A stretch of DNA of 64,000 nt, from NCBI RefSeq assembly GCF_029854215.1, contig NZ_CP122961.1, positions 2,666,001-2,730,000 of the forward strand, in the 5' to 3' direction. Position numbers and translations under genes: made by a program. The notes below the pieces were generated by a model. That model was not told the origin of the DNA and ran no database searches. It worked only from the letters and a program-made list of their open reading frames with translations. The DNA is from Halomonas alkaliantarctica. GTDB lineage: Bacteria; Pseudomonadota; Gammaproteobacteria; Pseudomonadales; Halomonadaceae. Positions 48,719 to 58,515 of this stretch are shown here, piece by piece (position 1 is the stretch's first letter; each line of letters starts with the position of its first letter).

Positions 48719-49147
48719 TTACTCACACTCGCCAAGGTACTCGCCTTCAATTACGGTATTCATGCTCAGCTCACCCATAGGTGATTGGGTAAGGATATCG
48801 ACGCTACCTTCGATACGCTCGCCCATAAACCGCATTTCGCCATCGATAGTGGCTTCGCCACCCTCAGCACGGCACACCATGCTGTAGCTTAGGCCGTCCG
48901 CAGTCATCTCCTGGTCGAGCAGCTCACAGCCTTCTTCTTCCTCGATGAAGCCGAATTCAGCGCCCTCAAGCTCTTCCTGACTAATACACTGGCGTTCGGT
49001 TTCAGTTTGATCCGGGATTTCCATTTCGCCGGTGACACTGGTTTTGCTCACAAACTCCCACTCACCAGCGGTGACATTGGGGGTTTCAGCCAACGCGACC
49101 ATCGGAAAGGCCACTAGGGCCGCTACTGCCATGTTACGTAACATCAT
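48719..49147 (-). CDS. DUF3617 domain-containing periplasmic protein
   Basis: Secreted acidic protein of 142 residues. The signal peptide is MAVAALVAFPMVALA, cut before ETPNV. The mature part (TAGEWEFVSKTSVTGEM, then RQCISQEEL and a conserved Cys pattern) matches DUF3617, a beta-rich family common in proteobacteria with unknown role. Four cysteines in the mature protein could form two disulfides. Monocistronic; the RND operon converges on it. Confidence 0.82.
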   Translation of the reverse strand: MMLRNMAVAALVAFPMVALAETPNVTAGEWEFVSKTSVTGEMEIPDQTETERQCISQEELEGAEFGFIEEEEGCELLDQEMTADGLSYSMVCRAEGGEATIDGEMRFMGERIEGSVDILTQSPMGELSMNTVIEGEYLGECE

Positions 49148-49294
49148 CGCTACTCTCGCTGCGTTGCTTTGGGAACTTAAATCCTGAGATATCCTACCTG
49201 ATTCAATCCCACGATGCCCTACCCGACAACCACACTGCTACACTCATTGGGTAAGAAACTGATCTAGCGCATCCGCAATATAAGGTAGCCAACC

Positions 49295-49504
49295 ATGCAA
49301 GACGACGCCCTGGTCAATTATGACTTTCACTGCCCCTACTGCGATTCGCCGCTGACCTTCCTGATTGATACGTCACAGGGCAGCCATGACACCTGGGAGG
49401 ATTGCCACCAGTGTTGCGCGCCCATCCAGCTACAAGTCATCGTCTCACCAATGAGCGGAGAACTCGACAGCGTCGTCGCTGGCCGCGACGACGACGTGCT
49501 ATAG
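49295..49504 (+). CDS. CPXCG-motif cysteine-rich protein
   Basis: Small acidic protein of 69 residues with two zinc-knuckle-like pairs, CPYC (13-16) and CHQC (37-40) followed by another Cys, suggesting one bound zinc. It matches the short CPXCG-motif family; the function is unknown. In the sequence HCPYCDSPLT the canonical Gly after the second Cys is replaced by Asp. It lies divergent from DUF3617 and convergent with potI, 6 bases between stops. Confidence 0.78.
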   Translation: MQDDALVNYDFHCPYCDSPLTFLIDTSQGSHDTWEDCHQCCAPIQLQVIVSPMSGELDSVVAGRDDDVL

Positions 49505-49510
49505 CTTGAC

Positions 49511-50341
49511 CTAACCTTCTCGTAGAGCAGCCTTCCGCCGGGTCTCATTACGGCGCATGAAAAACCACGCCAACAGTGTCGCCAGCGATACCGTTAGGAT
49601 GATCAATGTGGCAAGCGCATTGATCTTTGGTGACACCCCCATACGCACCGACGAAAATACCACCATCGGCAGGGTGTTGGCCCCTGGCCCAGAAACAAAG
49701 CTGGCGATCACAAGGTCATCTAGCGAGAGGGTAAACGCCAGCAGCCAGCCTGCGGCCAACGCGGGGCTAATGATCGGCAGCGTGATAGAGAAGAAGGTTT
49801 TCACGGGAGGTGAGCCCAAATCCATGGCGGCCTCTTCGATAGAGAGATCCACTTCCCGCAGGCGCGCAGCCACCACGACCGCTACGTAGGCACTGCAAAA
49901 GGTGGTGTGAGCAATCCAAATGGTTGCCATGCCGCGATCGGCTGGCCAGCCGGTAATCTGCGCCATCTGTACAAAAAGCAGCAGCAACGAAAGACCCGTG
50001 ATGACTTCAGGCATTACCAGCGGCGCCGTGACCATACTTGATAGCGCTGTTTTGCCACGGAAGTGGCCATAGCGTGTCATTACAAAGGCTGCCACGGTGC
50101 CCAGGCAAATCGCCATGCTGGCCGCGAAAAACGCGATGCGCAGGCTCGTCCATACCGCCGACAAAATCTGCTGATCACGAAACAGCTCGCCGTACCACTG
50201 GGTGGAGAACCCCGCCCACACCGTGACCAACTTTGAAGCGTTAAACGAATACACCACCAGCACAAACATCGGCAGGTAAAGAAACAGTAGGCCAAGTACC
50301 AGCATGACCGTCGAAAAGTTAGGCCGTCGCATTCTGATCAT
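49511..50341 (-). CDS. potI: Putrescine/spermidine ABC transporter permease PotI
   Basis: Second inner-membrane permease of a polyamine importer, 276 residues with six helices. The EAA loop reads IEEAAMDLGSPPVKTFFSI. FLYLPMFVLVVYSFNASKLV at the start and SLDDLVIASFVSGPGANTLP near the end are typical of PotI/PotC. Last gene of the potF-potG-potH-potI operon, 10 bases after potH. Confidence 0.93.
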   Translation of the reverse strand: MIRMRRPNFSTVMLVLGLLFLYLPMFVLVVYSFNASKLVTVWAGFSTQWYGELFRDQQILSAVWTSLRIAFFAASMAICLGTVAAFVMTRYGHFRGKTALSSMVTAPLVMPEVITGLSLLLLFVQMAQITGWPADRGMATIWIAHTTFCSAYVAVVVAARLREVDLSIEEAAMDLGSPPVKTFFSITLPIISPALAAGWLLAFTLSLDDLVIASFVSGPGANTLPMVVFSSVRMGVSPKINALATLIILTVSLATLLAWFFMRRNETRRKAALREG

Positions 50342-50351
50342 GATTCAAGCG

Positions 50352-51263
50352 TCACTCTTGAAATTCGCGGGACTGGTAGCGGTGGAACCAGACAATAGGC
50401 ACTAGTAACAACAGTAGCATTACCATGGCCAGCGCCGACGCCACGGGCCAGTCGCGGTTGAGGAAGAACTCCTCCCACAGCACTTTGCCGATCATTAGCG
50501 TGTCAGGGCCGCCTAGCAGCTCAGGAATCACGAACTCTCCTACCGCCGGAATAAACACCAGCATTGAACCGGCAACTATGCCCCCCGTAGAGAGCGGCAA
50601 GGTGACTTTGATAAAGGTATTGAGTTTGCGCGAGCCAAGATCAGCCGCGGCCTCTAACAGCGAGTTATCCATGCGCGTCAAGTGGGCATACAGCGGCAGC
50701 ACCATGAACGGCAAATAGGCGTAAACAATGCCGATGATGACCGCAAACTGGGTATTCATCATGCGCAGCGGCGAATCGATCAAGCCAACACCTATCAATA
50801 GGTTATTGATTAACCCACTGTTACTCAGAATCCCCATCCAGGCGTAGACACGAATCAAAAACGACGTCCATGATGGCAGCATGACCAGTAGCAGTAGCAA
50901 CAGCTGCCAGCGGGCCGGAGCTCGGGCCATGGCATACGCCATCGGGTAACCCAACAGCAAACAGGCCAGCGTGGCGATAAATGCCGTTTTCACCGAGCCC
51001 CAATAGGCGGCGATATACAGCGAGTCAGAAAGCAGGAAGAGGTAATTGCCTAAATTAAGAAATACATGCAGCGTCTGGTCGGCGTACTCAAGCAGCGGGC
51101 CATAGGGCGGAATCGCAATCGCCGCCCCGGAGAGGCTGATTTTGAGCACCAGCGCAAAGGGCAGTAAAAAAAACAGCGTCAGCCACACGAGCGGAAACGC
51201 GATCACTGCCCGACGCCCTAACTGCAAGCGTTTGAGCAGTGCTGAAGAACGAGATAACTTCAT
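50352..51263 (-). CDS. potH: Putrescine/spermidine ABC transporter permease PotH
   Basis: First permease of the polyamine importer. From ATG 51263 it has 303 residues with six helices; GAGGAG lies ten bases before that ATG. The frame is open to 51311, but that would lie only 20 bases from potG without a ribosome site. The EAA motif LLEAAADLGSRKLNTFIKV and PAVGEFVIPELLGGPDTLMI are PotH/PotB hallmarks. Confidence 0.92.
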   Translation of the reverse strand: MKLSRSSALLKRLQLGRRAVIAFPLVWLTLFFLLPFALVLKISLSGAAIAIPPYGPLLEYADQTLHVFLNLGNYLFLLSDSLYIAAYWGSVKTAFIATLACLLLGYPMAYAMARAPARWQLLLLLLVMLPSWTSFLIRVYAWMGILSNSGLINNLLIGVGLIDSPLRMMNTQFAVIIGIVYAYLPFMVLPLYAHLTRMDNSLLEAAADLGSRKLNTFIKVTLPLSTGGIVAGSMLVFIPAVGEFVIPELLGGPDTLMIGKVLWEEFFLNRDWPVASALAMVMLLLLLVPIVWFHRYQSREFQE

Positions 51264-51331
51264 TAAAGGCAGTCTCCTCGCGGTAAGGAATGCGTCACTA
51301 TCACCATTCAAAACGTTAGCAGCTCAAGACG

Positions 51332-52513
51332 CTAGCGGTTCAGAACAATCGTACTGTGATCTTCCCAGTAGACATACACACTGTCTTCCCAGGTGGGTCG
51401 ATCACCACGACGCTCGGTATTGGCCATACTGACTTTAATGATCTGGCCCGACTGGGTGCGCACGTAATAGAGCGAGAAACCACCCAGGTAGGCGATATCA
51501 TCCACCTTGCCTTCCGCCCAGTTATATTCAGTGGTGGGTTTCTCGCGGGTTAGCCAGATTTTTTCAGGGCGCAGCGCGACCCAAACCCGCCGATTCGACG
51601 CCTGGGTGGTAATACCGTGGTCAATATAGATGGGCCGCTCGAGCGCGGGAGCGGCGATGCGGCAGTGGTCGGCAGCGTCTTCGATAATCTCGCCTTCAAA
51701 CAGATTCACCGTGCCGACGAATTCCGCCACCATGCGGCTCACCGGGCTTTCATAAATATCGATCGGCGAGCCTATTTGCTCGATCCAGCCATCGGCCATG
51801 ATCGCTACACGGTCGGCCATGGTCATCGCCTCTTCCTGGTCGTGAGTGACCATAATGCAGGTCACGCCGACCTGTTCGATGATCTCGACCACTTCTAGCT
51901 GCATTTCAGTGCGCAGCTTTTTATCCAGTGCGCCCATGGGCTCGTCTAACAGCAACAGCTTGGGCCGCTTGGCCAGCGAACGTCCCAGCGCTACCCGCTG
52001 GCGCTGGCCGCCAGAGAGCTGGTGCGGTTTGCGCTTGGCAAAGCGCTGCATATGCACCAGCTTCAACATTTGCGCGACGCGAGCGTCGATATCCGCTTTG
52101 GGGAGCTTGTCCTGTTTTAAGCCAAAGGCAATATTCTGTGCCACCGTCATATGCGGAAATAGTGCATAGGACTGGAACATCATATTGATAGGCCGCTTGT
52201 GCGGGGGCATAGCGGTGATATTCTCACCGTCTAATAAAATCCGGCCTTCGGAGGGCGTTTCAAAGCCCGCCAGCATTCTCAGCAGGGTTGATTTACCCGA
52301 CCCGGAGCCACCTAACAGCGCAAAAATTTCCCCGCGCTTAACCTGCAAATTGACATCATCCACCGCCAGCGCATCATCAAACCGCTTGCTTAAGCGCTTC
52401 ACTTCCAGCACCACATCCTCAGCGAACCGCGGGGTTTTGCCCTGGGGCCGCGACGTTGAAGGCGTGATGGGTGAAGCAGATGAAGGCTCGTTCGACAGGG
52501 GCGTAGTGACCAT
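51332..52513 (-). CDS. potG: Polyamine ABC transporter ATP-binding protein PotG
   Basis: ATPase of the polyamine importer, 393 residues. Walker A GGSGSGKSTLL, signature LSGGQRQRVALGRSLA, Walker B LLLLDEPMGALDKK and H-loop VTHDQEEAM are intact; the C-terminal TOBE domain includes VALRPEKIWL. An N-terminal Ser/Pro-rich extension of about 30 residues precedes VLEVKRLSKRFDDALAVDDV. PotG rather than PotA is chosen because the operon has the potFGHI order. Confidence 0.92.
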   Translation of the reverse strand: MVTTPLSNEPSSASPITPSTSRPQGKTPRFAEDVVLEVKRLSKRFDDALAVDDVNLQVKRGEIFALLGGSGSGKSTLLRMLAGFETPSEGRILLDGENITAMPPHKRPINMMFQSYALFPHMTVAQNIAFGLKQDKLPKADIDARVAQMLKLVHMQRFAKRKPHQLSGGQRQRVALGRSLAKRPKLLLLDEPMGALDKKLRTEMQLEVVEIIEQVGVTCIMVTHDQEEAMTMADRVAIMADGWIEQIGSPIDIYESPVSRMVAEFVGTVNLFEGEIIEDAADHCRIAAPALERPIYIDHGITTQASNRRVWVALRPEKIWLTREKPTTEYNWAEGKVDDIAYLGGFSLYYVRTQSGQIIKVSMANTERRGDRPTWEDSVYVYWEDHSTIVLNR

Positions 52514-52614
52514 TCGCCACTCCCATCAAAAGGCCCGGAAACCCGGGCATTAAAAAAGACGAGCAGCGAGCCACAGAGAATTAACCCCAGGCTCGCCGTC
52601 GGATAAATATCGGT

Positions 52615-53718
52615 TTAACGACCAGACTTTACGCGGTTCCAAATGCGCGTACGTGCACGCAGCACATTTTGAGGCTTTTCAGCCTGCACGTATAGGTTTT
52701 GCATGACCTCGGTTTTCGGGTAAATAGCCGGGTCATTGATGATTTCATCAGAGAGGTACTCATCGGCCGCCGCGTTGGGATTGGCATAACGCACGTACTC
52801 GGTAATTTCAGCGGCGATTTCAGGGTCGAGGATAAAGTTGATGAAGGCGTGAGCGTTTTCACTGTTCGGCGCATCGGCGGGTACTGCCATCATATCGAAC
52901 CACAGTGCGGCGCCTTCTTTTGGAATGCTATAAGCGATGGTGAAATCACGACCAGCTTCTTCGGCACGGTCAGCGGCCTGGAAAATATCACCCGAGTAGC
53001 CAGCGGCTACGCAGATATCACCATTCGCCAGGTCGGACACATAGCGGGAAGAGTGAAAATAGGTCATGTCGTCGCGAACGTCGGCAATCAGTTCGCCAGC
53101 CGCTTCAATATCGTCCAGATTTTCACTTAGGGGGTCAAAACCCAGGTACGCCATGGCGGGCGAGAGCATTTCATCGGCAGAGTCCAGCATCGACAAGCCG
53201 CAGCCCGCTTCGCTCAACGCGGCGGTTATTTCAGGATCAAACAGTAGTGCCCAGCTATCTACCGGCGCATCATCACCCAAAATTTCTTTTACCCGGTCAA
53301 CGTTATAGCCGATCCCATTGGTGCCCCACATATAGGGAACCGAGTATTCGCTACCGGCGTCAATGGTTTCCAGGTTGGCCATCAGTTCTGGGTTGAGATT
53401 ATCTAAATTGGGCAGCAGCTCATGGTTAAGCGGCTGAAAAACACCGGCTTTCACTTGGCGGGTAAAGTAGTAGGTAGACGGTACCACTACATCGTAGCCG
53501 GAACGCCCGGCGAGCAGTGCAGCATCCAAAATTTCATTGCTGTCATAAACGTCATAAGTCACTTCAATGCCGGTACGCTCGGTAAATTTTTCCAGCGTTT
53601 CGGGGGCAATGTAGTCTGACCAGTTAAATACCCGCACCTCTTCGGCGTGGGCAGCGCTAGCCGCTGCGGCGAATGAGATAGCCGCAACGGCCGCGGAAAG
53701 TTTGTGGATGTTCCCCAT
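52615..53718 (-). CDS. potF: Polyamine-binding periplasmic protein PotF
   Basis: Periplasmic putrescine/spermidine receptor, 367 residues from ATG 53718, which has AGGAG eight bases upstream; the frame is open to 53739. The signal peptide ends SAAHA. The mature start EEVRVFNWSDYIAPETLEKF, the ligand-site WGTNGIGYN, and a run ending in aromatic and acidic residues fit PotF/SpuD. Which polyamine is preferred cannot be read. First gene of the operon; no regulator lies beside it. Confidence 0.92.
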   Translation of the reverse strand: MGNIHKLSAAVAAISFAAAASAAHAEEVRVFNWSDYIAPETLEKFTERTGIEVTYDVYDSNEILDAALLAGRSGYDVVVPSTYYFTRQVKAGVFQPLNHELLPNLDNLNPELMANLETIDAGSEYSVPYMWGTNGIGYNVDRVKEILGDDAPVDSWALLFDPEITAALSEAGCGLSMLDSADEMLSPAMAYLGFDPLSENLDDIEAAGELIADVRDDMTYFHSSRYVSDLANGDICVAAGYSGDIFQAADRAEEAGRDFTIAYSIPKEGAALWFDMMAVPADAPNSENAHAFINFILDPEIAAEITEYVRYANPNAAADEYLSDEIINDPAIYPKTEVMQNLYVQAEKPQNVLRARTRIWNRVKSGR

Positions 53719-54105
53719 TATCACTGCTCCTGTTGTCACAACTCATCATTAAACAAACCAGCATTCACTAAATAATTCAGCCAAATGTTTTGCCAAGTGT
53801 CTTCATACCAAGTTCGCCCTGCTGCTGCCGGCAACAGCCCTCACGGGCTAACAATAGCGTAGGACATAATACTGACCGTGCGAATTTTGCGGTGCGGTGA
53901 CGCCTACCGCAAGCCAATGTGAAAAATTCTTGTATTTTGCCCTACCGACCCCATTAAGTAGCTAGTAAAACAGAGACCTTTTATCCGCTAATAGGCCAAT
54001 GCTATTGGTCAGATGGTTTTTTTAAATTTTAGACATTAGTCGCTAGCCGTTAGCATTAGCACTACTTTATGAACACTTCACTCATTACAACTGGAGATTA
54101 TCTGA
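53719..54105. other. Divergent intergenic region, potF to ahpC
   Basis: 387 bases with two divergent promoters. It holds an OxyR-like motif (listed separately), a small AGCCC/GGGCT hairpin at 53836-53849, and an A+T-rich tract before ahpC. No coding frame is convincing. Confidence 0.5.
53991..54005. promoter_or_regulatory. OxyR-like half operator upstream of ahpC
   Basis: ATAG-N7-CTAT exactly matches the half-site of the OxyR consensus (ATAG-N7-CTAT repeated at 7-base spacing), 100 bases before the ahpC start. The next expected ATAG reads ATGG (54013-54016), a three-of-four match. ahpCF is the classic OxyR target. Confidence 0.65.
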
Positions 54106-54669
54106 ATGTCCTTGATCAACACTGAAGTAAAACCATTTAAAGCTACTGCTTACCTAAATGGCGAATTCGTCGATGTGACTGAAGCGGATCTGCAGGGCCA
54201 GTGGTCTATCTTCTTCTTCTACCCGGCTGATTTCACCTTTGTATGCCCGACCGAGCTAGGTGATCTGGCCGATAACTATGCTGAGTTCAAGAAGCTGGGC
54301 GTTGAAATCTACAGCGTTTCAACCGACACCCACTTTACTCACAAAGCGTGGCACGACAGCTCTGAGACCATCGGTAAACTTCAATACCCGATGATTGCGG
54401 ATCCGACACTGCGTATTTCACGCAACTTCGAAGTATTAATTGAAGAAGCCGGCCTTGCTGAGCGCGGCACCTTCGTCGTCGATCCCGATGGCAAAATCCA
54501 AATTGTTGAAATCAACGCTGGCAACATTGGCCGTAACGCTGAAGAGCTGCTGCGTAAAGTGAAGGCCGCGCAATACGTCCGTGCCAACCCGAACGAAGTG
54601 TGCCCGGCTAAATGGAAAGAAGGCGAAGAAACCCTCGCGCCTTCGCTGGATCTTGTAGGCAAAATCTAA
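54106..54669 (+). CDS. ahpC: Alkyl hydroperoxide reductase subunit C (peroxiredoxin)
   Basis: Typical 2-Cys peroxiredoxin of 187 residues reducing H2O2, organic peroxides and peroxynitrite. The peroxidatic Cys47 is in [11 protein letters not shown], and the resolving Cys166 in [10 protein letters not shown]. The PADF and GTFVVDPDG motifs are conserved. It forms decameric rings recycled by AhpF. The ribosome site is GGAG, ten bases before the ATG. It is followed by a strong hairpin and then ahpF, and preceded by an OxyR-like element. Confidence 0.97.
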   Translation: MSLINTEVKPFKATAYLNGEFVDVTEADLQGQWSIFFFYPADFTFVCPTELGDLADNYAEFKKLGVEIYSVSTDTHFTHKAWHDSSETIGKLQYPMIADPTLRISRNFEVLIEEAGLAERGTFVVDPDGKIQIVEINAGNIGRNAEELLRKVKAAQYVRANPNEVCPAKWKEGEETLAPSLDLVGKI

Positions 54670-54728
54670 ACCGCCTATATCTTTCACGCGCTTGCGCCTT
54701 TTTACGTAGTGCAAGTCCGTGCAGATCC

Positions 54729-54760
54729 AACACCCGGGTTTCACCCGGGTGTTCTGTTTT
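54729..54760 (+). terminator. Terminator between ahpC and ahpF
   Basis: Ten-bp stem AACACCCGGG/CCCGGGTGTT with TTTCA loop and a CTGTTTTAAAAC tail. It should reduce ahpF relative to ahpC, as expected from the greater need for AhpC. Confidence 0.85.
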
Positions 54761-54843
54761 AAAACTTTGTAAAAAATATTAATGATTAGCACCGTCACAC
54801 ACGTGTGTTCAATACGTCTGTTACCTGCGAGGAAGCTACTGTC

Positions 54844-56400
54844 ATGCTGGACGCCAATTTAAAATCCCAGTTGAAAGCGTATCTGGAAAAAGTGACTCGG
54901 CCGTTCGAGATCGTTGCCTCCCTCGATGACGGTGCCAAGTCGCAAGAACTTCTCGGCCTGCTTGAGGACATCAGCAGCTTAAGCGATAAGATTACCCTAC
55001 ACAGCGATGGTCAGGACGACCGCACACCATCGTTTGCGATTAACCGCCCGGGTGAAGAGACTGGCGTGGTGTTTGCCGGCATCCCCATGGGCCATGAGTT
55101 CACGTCGCTGGTGTTGGCGCTGCTGCAAGTCGGCGGCCATCCGCCCAAAACTTCTGCCGAGCTACTCGACCAAATCAAAGCCCTCGACGGCGATATGCTT
55201 TTCGAGACTTACTACTCGCTCTCGTGTCAGAACTGCCCAGATGTGGTTCAAGCGCTTAACCTCATGGCTATTTTCAACCCGAACGTTCGTCACGTCGCTA
55301 TCGACGGTGCACTGTTTCAGGATGAAGTTGAGTCGCGGGAAATCATGTCGGTGCCGAGCATCTATCTGAACGGTAAGCCGCTCGATCAAGGCCGTATGAC
55401 CCTTGAGCAGATTTTGGCCAAGGTTGACACGGGGGCCGCCGAACGCGATGCCAAAAAGCTCAACGAGAAAGCCGCTTTCGATACACTCGTCATTGGTGGT
55501 GGCCCGGCAGGCGCGGCGGCCGCCATTTACTCAGCGCGTAAAGGCATTAACACCGGCGTTGCCGCTGAGCGCTTCGGTGGTCAGGTGGCTGACACCATGG
55601 GAATTGAAAACTTTATCTCTGTTTCCCACACCGAAGGCCCCAAGCTGGTTAGCGCGCTTGAAGAGCACGTAAAAGATTACGAAGTCGATGTCATGAACCT
55701 GCAGCTTGCCACCTCCTTTAAGGCCGCCGAGGTGGAGGGTGGACTGCACGAAGTCGTCTTTGAATCCGGCGCAAAGCTCAAAAGTAAAACCCTGGTTCTG
55801 GCGACCGGCGCCCGCTGGCGCGAAATGAATGTGCCCGGCGAACAGCAGTACCGCAATAAAGGGGTGGCCTACTGCCCTCACTGTGACGGCCCGCTGTTCA
55901 AAGGTAAACGGGTAGCGGTGATCGGCGGTGGTAACTCTGGCGTTGAAGCGGCGATTGACCTGGCGGGTATTGTCGGCCATGTCACGCTCGTAGAGTTTAT
56001 GGGTGAGATGCGCGCCGACGCGGTGTTGCAGAAAAAGCTCAAGAGCCTGCCTAACGTCGATATCATTCTCAACGCACAAACGACCGAAGTGACGGGTGAT
56101 GGCAGCCGTGTCAATGGCTTGAACTATAAAGACCGCACGTCTGACGAGAGCAAAACCATCGCACTGGAAGGTATTTTTGTTCAGATTGGTCTGGTGCCTA
56201 ACACCGAGTGGCTGAAAGGCTCACCGATTGAAATGACACCCCGCGGTGAGATCATCGTGGATGCTCACGGTATGACCTCGGTGCCCGGCGTATTCGCCGC
56301 AGGTGACGTTACGACGGTGCCCTACAAGCAGATCATCATTGCCATGGGCGAAGGCGCAAAGGCATCACTGGGCGCCTTCGACTACTTAATTCGAAATTAA
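54844..56400 (+). CDS. ahpF: Alkyl hydroperoxide reductase subunit F
   Basis: Flavoprotein passing electrons from NADH to AhpC; 518 residues from ATG 54844 (E. coli 521). The N-terminal double-thioredoxin domain has the redox pair Cys128/Cys131 (SCQNCPD). The C-terminal thioredoxin-reductase-like part has FAD motif [17 protein letters not shown], redox pair Cys344/Cys347 (CPHCDG), NADH motif [15 protein letters not shown] and the final GVFAAGDVT. The frame opens upstream at GTG 54805, but [17 protein letters not shown] is the family N-terminus and has GAGGAAG upstream. Confidence 0.96.
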   Translation: MLDANLKSQLKAYLEKVTRPFEIVASLDDGAKSQELLGLLEDISSLSDKITLHSDGQDDRTPSFAINRPGEETGVVFAGIPMGHEFTSLVLALLQVGGHPPKTSAELLDQIKALDGDMLFETYYSLSCQNCPDVVQALNLMAIFNPNVRHVAIDGALFQDEVESREIMSVPSIYLNGKPLDQGRMTLEQILAKVDTGAAERDAKKLNEKAAFDTLVIGGGPAGAAAAIYSARKGINTGVAAERFGGQVADTMGIENFISVSHTEGPKLVSALEEHVKDYEVDVMNLQLATSFKAAEVEGGLHEVVFESGAKLKSKTLVLATGARWREMNVPGEQQYRNKGVAYCPHCDGPLFKGKRVAVIGGGNSGVEAAIDLAGIVGHVTLVEFMGEMRADAVLQKKLKSLPNVDIILNAQTTEVTGDGSRVNGLNYKDRTSDESKTIALEGIFVQIGLVPNTEWLKGSPIEMTPRGEIIVDAHGMTSVPGVFAAGDVTTVPYKQIIIAMGEGAKASLGAFDYLIRN

Positions 56401-56446
56401 CGACTTAGCAGAATCGATCCTTTTGACGTAAAAGACCGTGACGTCT

Positions 56447-56475
56447 AGCCCGCTGATTTCAGCGGGCTTTTTTTT
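56447..56475 (+). terminator. Rho-independent terminator of ahpF
   Basis: Nine-bp stem AGCCCGCTG/CAGCGGGCT with ATTT loop followed by eight T. Strong classical terminator. Confidence 0.9.
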
Positions 56476-56518
56476 GGGGTTTTGGGCATCTGCTACGCCA
56501 TTGAACCCAGCTAAGTAA

Positions 56519-58450
56519 TTACTTCTTAGTTGGGATTTCACCTAGCACTTCAGGAATGGTCGCTTTTACATAGCGCCCTGGCGCAGGCTCAATCACCTTG
56601 ATTTCACCATCACCAGGGTGGCGTACGGGCACCATTTTTTCGCTATCGGCATAGCCATTTTCGGTCATCCACGCCTGCCAGTGCGGCCACCAGGACCCTT
56701 CATGAGCCGTAGCATTTTCCAGCCACTCTTCGTGAGTTTCCGGCAGTGCGTCGTTAGTCCAGTAGCCGTACTTGTTCCTATGGGGCGGGTTGACGATACC
56801 GGCAATATGCCCCGAACCGCCTAGCACAAAGGTAACCGGCCCCTTAGGTAGCAACGCCCCATAGTAAGTACTGTTCCATTTGGCGATATGATCATCTTTG
56901 GTGGAGACGAAATAGCTGGGTGTCGATACCTTGCGCAGGTCAATTTTCACGCCATCCAGCTCTATGCCACCTGGCTCAACCAAGCGGTTTTCTAAGTACA
57001 TATGGCGTAAATACCAGGCATGGGTACTTGCGGGTAAATTGGTACCGTCAGTATTCCAGTAAAGTAGATCAAACGCAGCGGGGGTTTCACCCTTCAAGTA
57101 GTTATTGATGTAAAACGACCAAAATAGATCATTTTCACGTAGCAGGTTGAAGGTGTATGCCATTGAACGGCCATCAAGGTAGCCCTTCGCGTCTAGCGTT
57201 TGCTCAATCCCGGCAACCACTCGCTCGTTAAGAAATACGCCGATGTCGCCTGGATCACGAAAATCCTGCAACGTGGCCATATAGGTCACCGATTTTACTT
57301 TGCGACCTCGCCGAGTGCTGGTGAGGTACGCCACCGTAGAAGCGGTTAGCGTGCCGCCGACGCAATAACTAAGTAGGTTAACCGACTTCTCGCCACAGGC
57401 TTGCTCGATGGCTTCCATCGCGCTAATCGGACCCATCTGCATATAGTCAGCCCAGGTGATATCGCGCTGCTCAGGGCCTGGGTTACGCCAGGAAATCAAG
57501 AACACCGTATGGCCCTGATCCACCAGCCATTTCACCATTGAGTTGTCTTCGCGCAGATCGAGTATGTAGTACTTATTGATCCACGGCGGCACCATCAACA
57601 GCGGTGTTTTAAAGGTCTTTTCCGTTGTTGGCGTGTATTGAATCAACTGGATCAGTTCGTTTTCATATACCACCGCGCCGGGGGTTACGGCGATGTTTTC
57701 GCCCACGCCGAAGGCGGCGCGATCGGTCATGCGGACATTAATGCCTTCAGCAGAGTTACCTAAATCTTCGCGTAAGCGGGCTAAACCATCCACCAAGTTT
57801 TGACCACGGGTTTCAATGGTACGGCGCATGACCTCTGGGTTGGTGGTCATAAAGTTAGTCGGCGCCATCGCGTTGACCAACTGTCGCGCGTAAAACATCA
57901 AGTTACGCTTCTGAGTTTCGTCCAATCCACTTAAGCTTTCGATCAACTCTTCCACCATCTGCGAGAACAGTAAGTACTGCTGCATAATGGCCATGTAGTG
58001 TGGGTCTTGAGTCCATGCGTCGTCTTTAAAACGGCGGTCACTTTTGTCCGGGGTGATCAGCGGCGTGACCTGCTCACCTGCCATGCCACGCACGGCATGC
58101 TGCCACAATAGCCACTGGTCTTGTAGCAAACGGCTCTGGGTTTCCCAAAGCAGGGTAGGGTTTTGCATTAGCGACTGCGCACCCGCTTCAAAGCTTTCGC
58201 GCATATCACTGTAAATTGAGTCGGCGGCTTCACTGGGTGCGATACGGGAAAGCAGATCCTGCATCAATCCCTGGTACTGTTCACTAATCTCTTTAAGCTG
58301 ATTGTTCCAAGCTTCAATCTCCGCTGAAGATAAACCTTCAGGCAGCCCTTGGGAAAGCCCTTGGGAAAAACCTTCAGAAAGCCCTTGAGACAGGCTGTCA
58401 GAGAGCCCTTGCGATATTGCCTGGAACGGGTTTTGCCATGCTGACTGCAT
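56519..58450 (-). CDS. phaC: Class I poly(3-hydroxyalkanoate) synthase
   Basis: Polymerises 3-hydroxyacyl-CoA to PHA at the granule surface. The 643-residue protein has an alpha/beta-hydrolase core with lipase-like box SYCVGG (Cys363), Asp520 in KDDHIAKW and His548 in GGSGHIAG; the Asp-His spacing of 28 equals that of Cupriavidus PhaC. The N-terminus (residues 14-41) is a tandem of seven tetrapeptides of QGLS type, unusual for the family and shared with the DUF6489 protein nearby. The start at 58450 follows GGAGA; the frame is open to 58483. Two hairpins lie between it and the phasin gene upstream. phaA and phaB are not here. Confidence 0.95.
   Translation of the reverse strand: MQSAWQNPFQAISQGLSDSLSQGLSEGFSQGLSQGLPEGLSSAEIEAWNNQLKEISEQYQGLMQDLLSRIAPSEAADSIYSDMRESFEAGAQSLMQNPTLLWETQSRLLQDQWLLWQHAVRGMAGEQVTPLITPDKSDRRFKDDAWTQDPHYMAIMQQYLLFSQMVEELIESLSGLDETQKRNLMFYARQLVNAMAPTNFMTTNPEVMRRTIETRGQNLVDGLARLREDLGNSAEGINVRMTDRAAFGVGENIAVTPGAVVYENELIQLIQYTPTTEKTFKTPLLMVPPWINKYYILDLREDNSMVKWLVDQGHTVFLISWRNPGPEQRDITWADYMQMGPISAMEAIEQACGEKSVNLLSYCVGGTLTASTVAYLTSTRRGRKVKSVTYMATLQDFRDPGDIGVFLNERVVAGIEQTLDAKGYLDGRSMAYTFNLLRENDLFWSFYINNYLKGETPAAFDLLYWNTDGTNLPASTHAWYLRHMYLENRLVEPGGIELDGVKIDLRKVSTPSYFVSTKDDHIAKWNSTYYGALLPKGPVTFVLGGSGHIAGIVNPPHRNKYGYWTNDALPETHEEWLENATAHEGSWWPHWQAWMTENGYADSEKMVPVRHPGDGEIKVIEPAPGRYVKATIPEVLGEIPTKK
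58328..58411 (-). repeat. QGLS tetrapeptide tandem repeat in PhaC
   Basis: Seven consecutive 12-base units code QGLS, DSLS, QGLS, EGFS, QGLS, QGLP and EGLS (PhaC residues 14-41). The codons vary, so the repeat is kept at protein level and not by recent slippage. Confidence 0.8.
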
Positions 58451-58515
58451 ACTTATTCTCCCTACGCCTATCTTCAGACGCACCGACCGCTTTGGCTATG
58501 ACCAATTTTAAAATA

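Noticed and set aside
55531..56079. 182-codon antisense open frame inside ahpF
   Set aside because: Overlaps conserved catalytic regions of ahpF; high G+C third-position bias readily opens antisense frames and no motif is visible.
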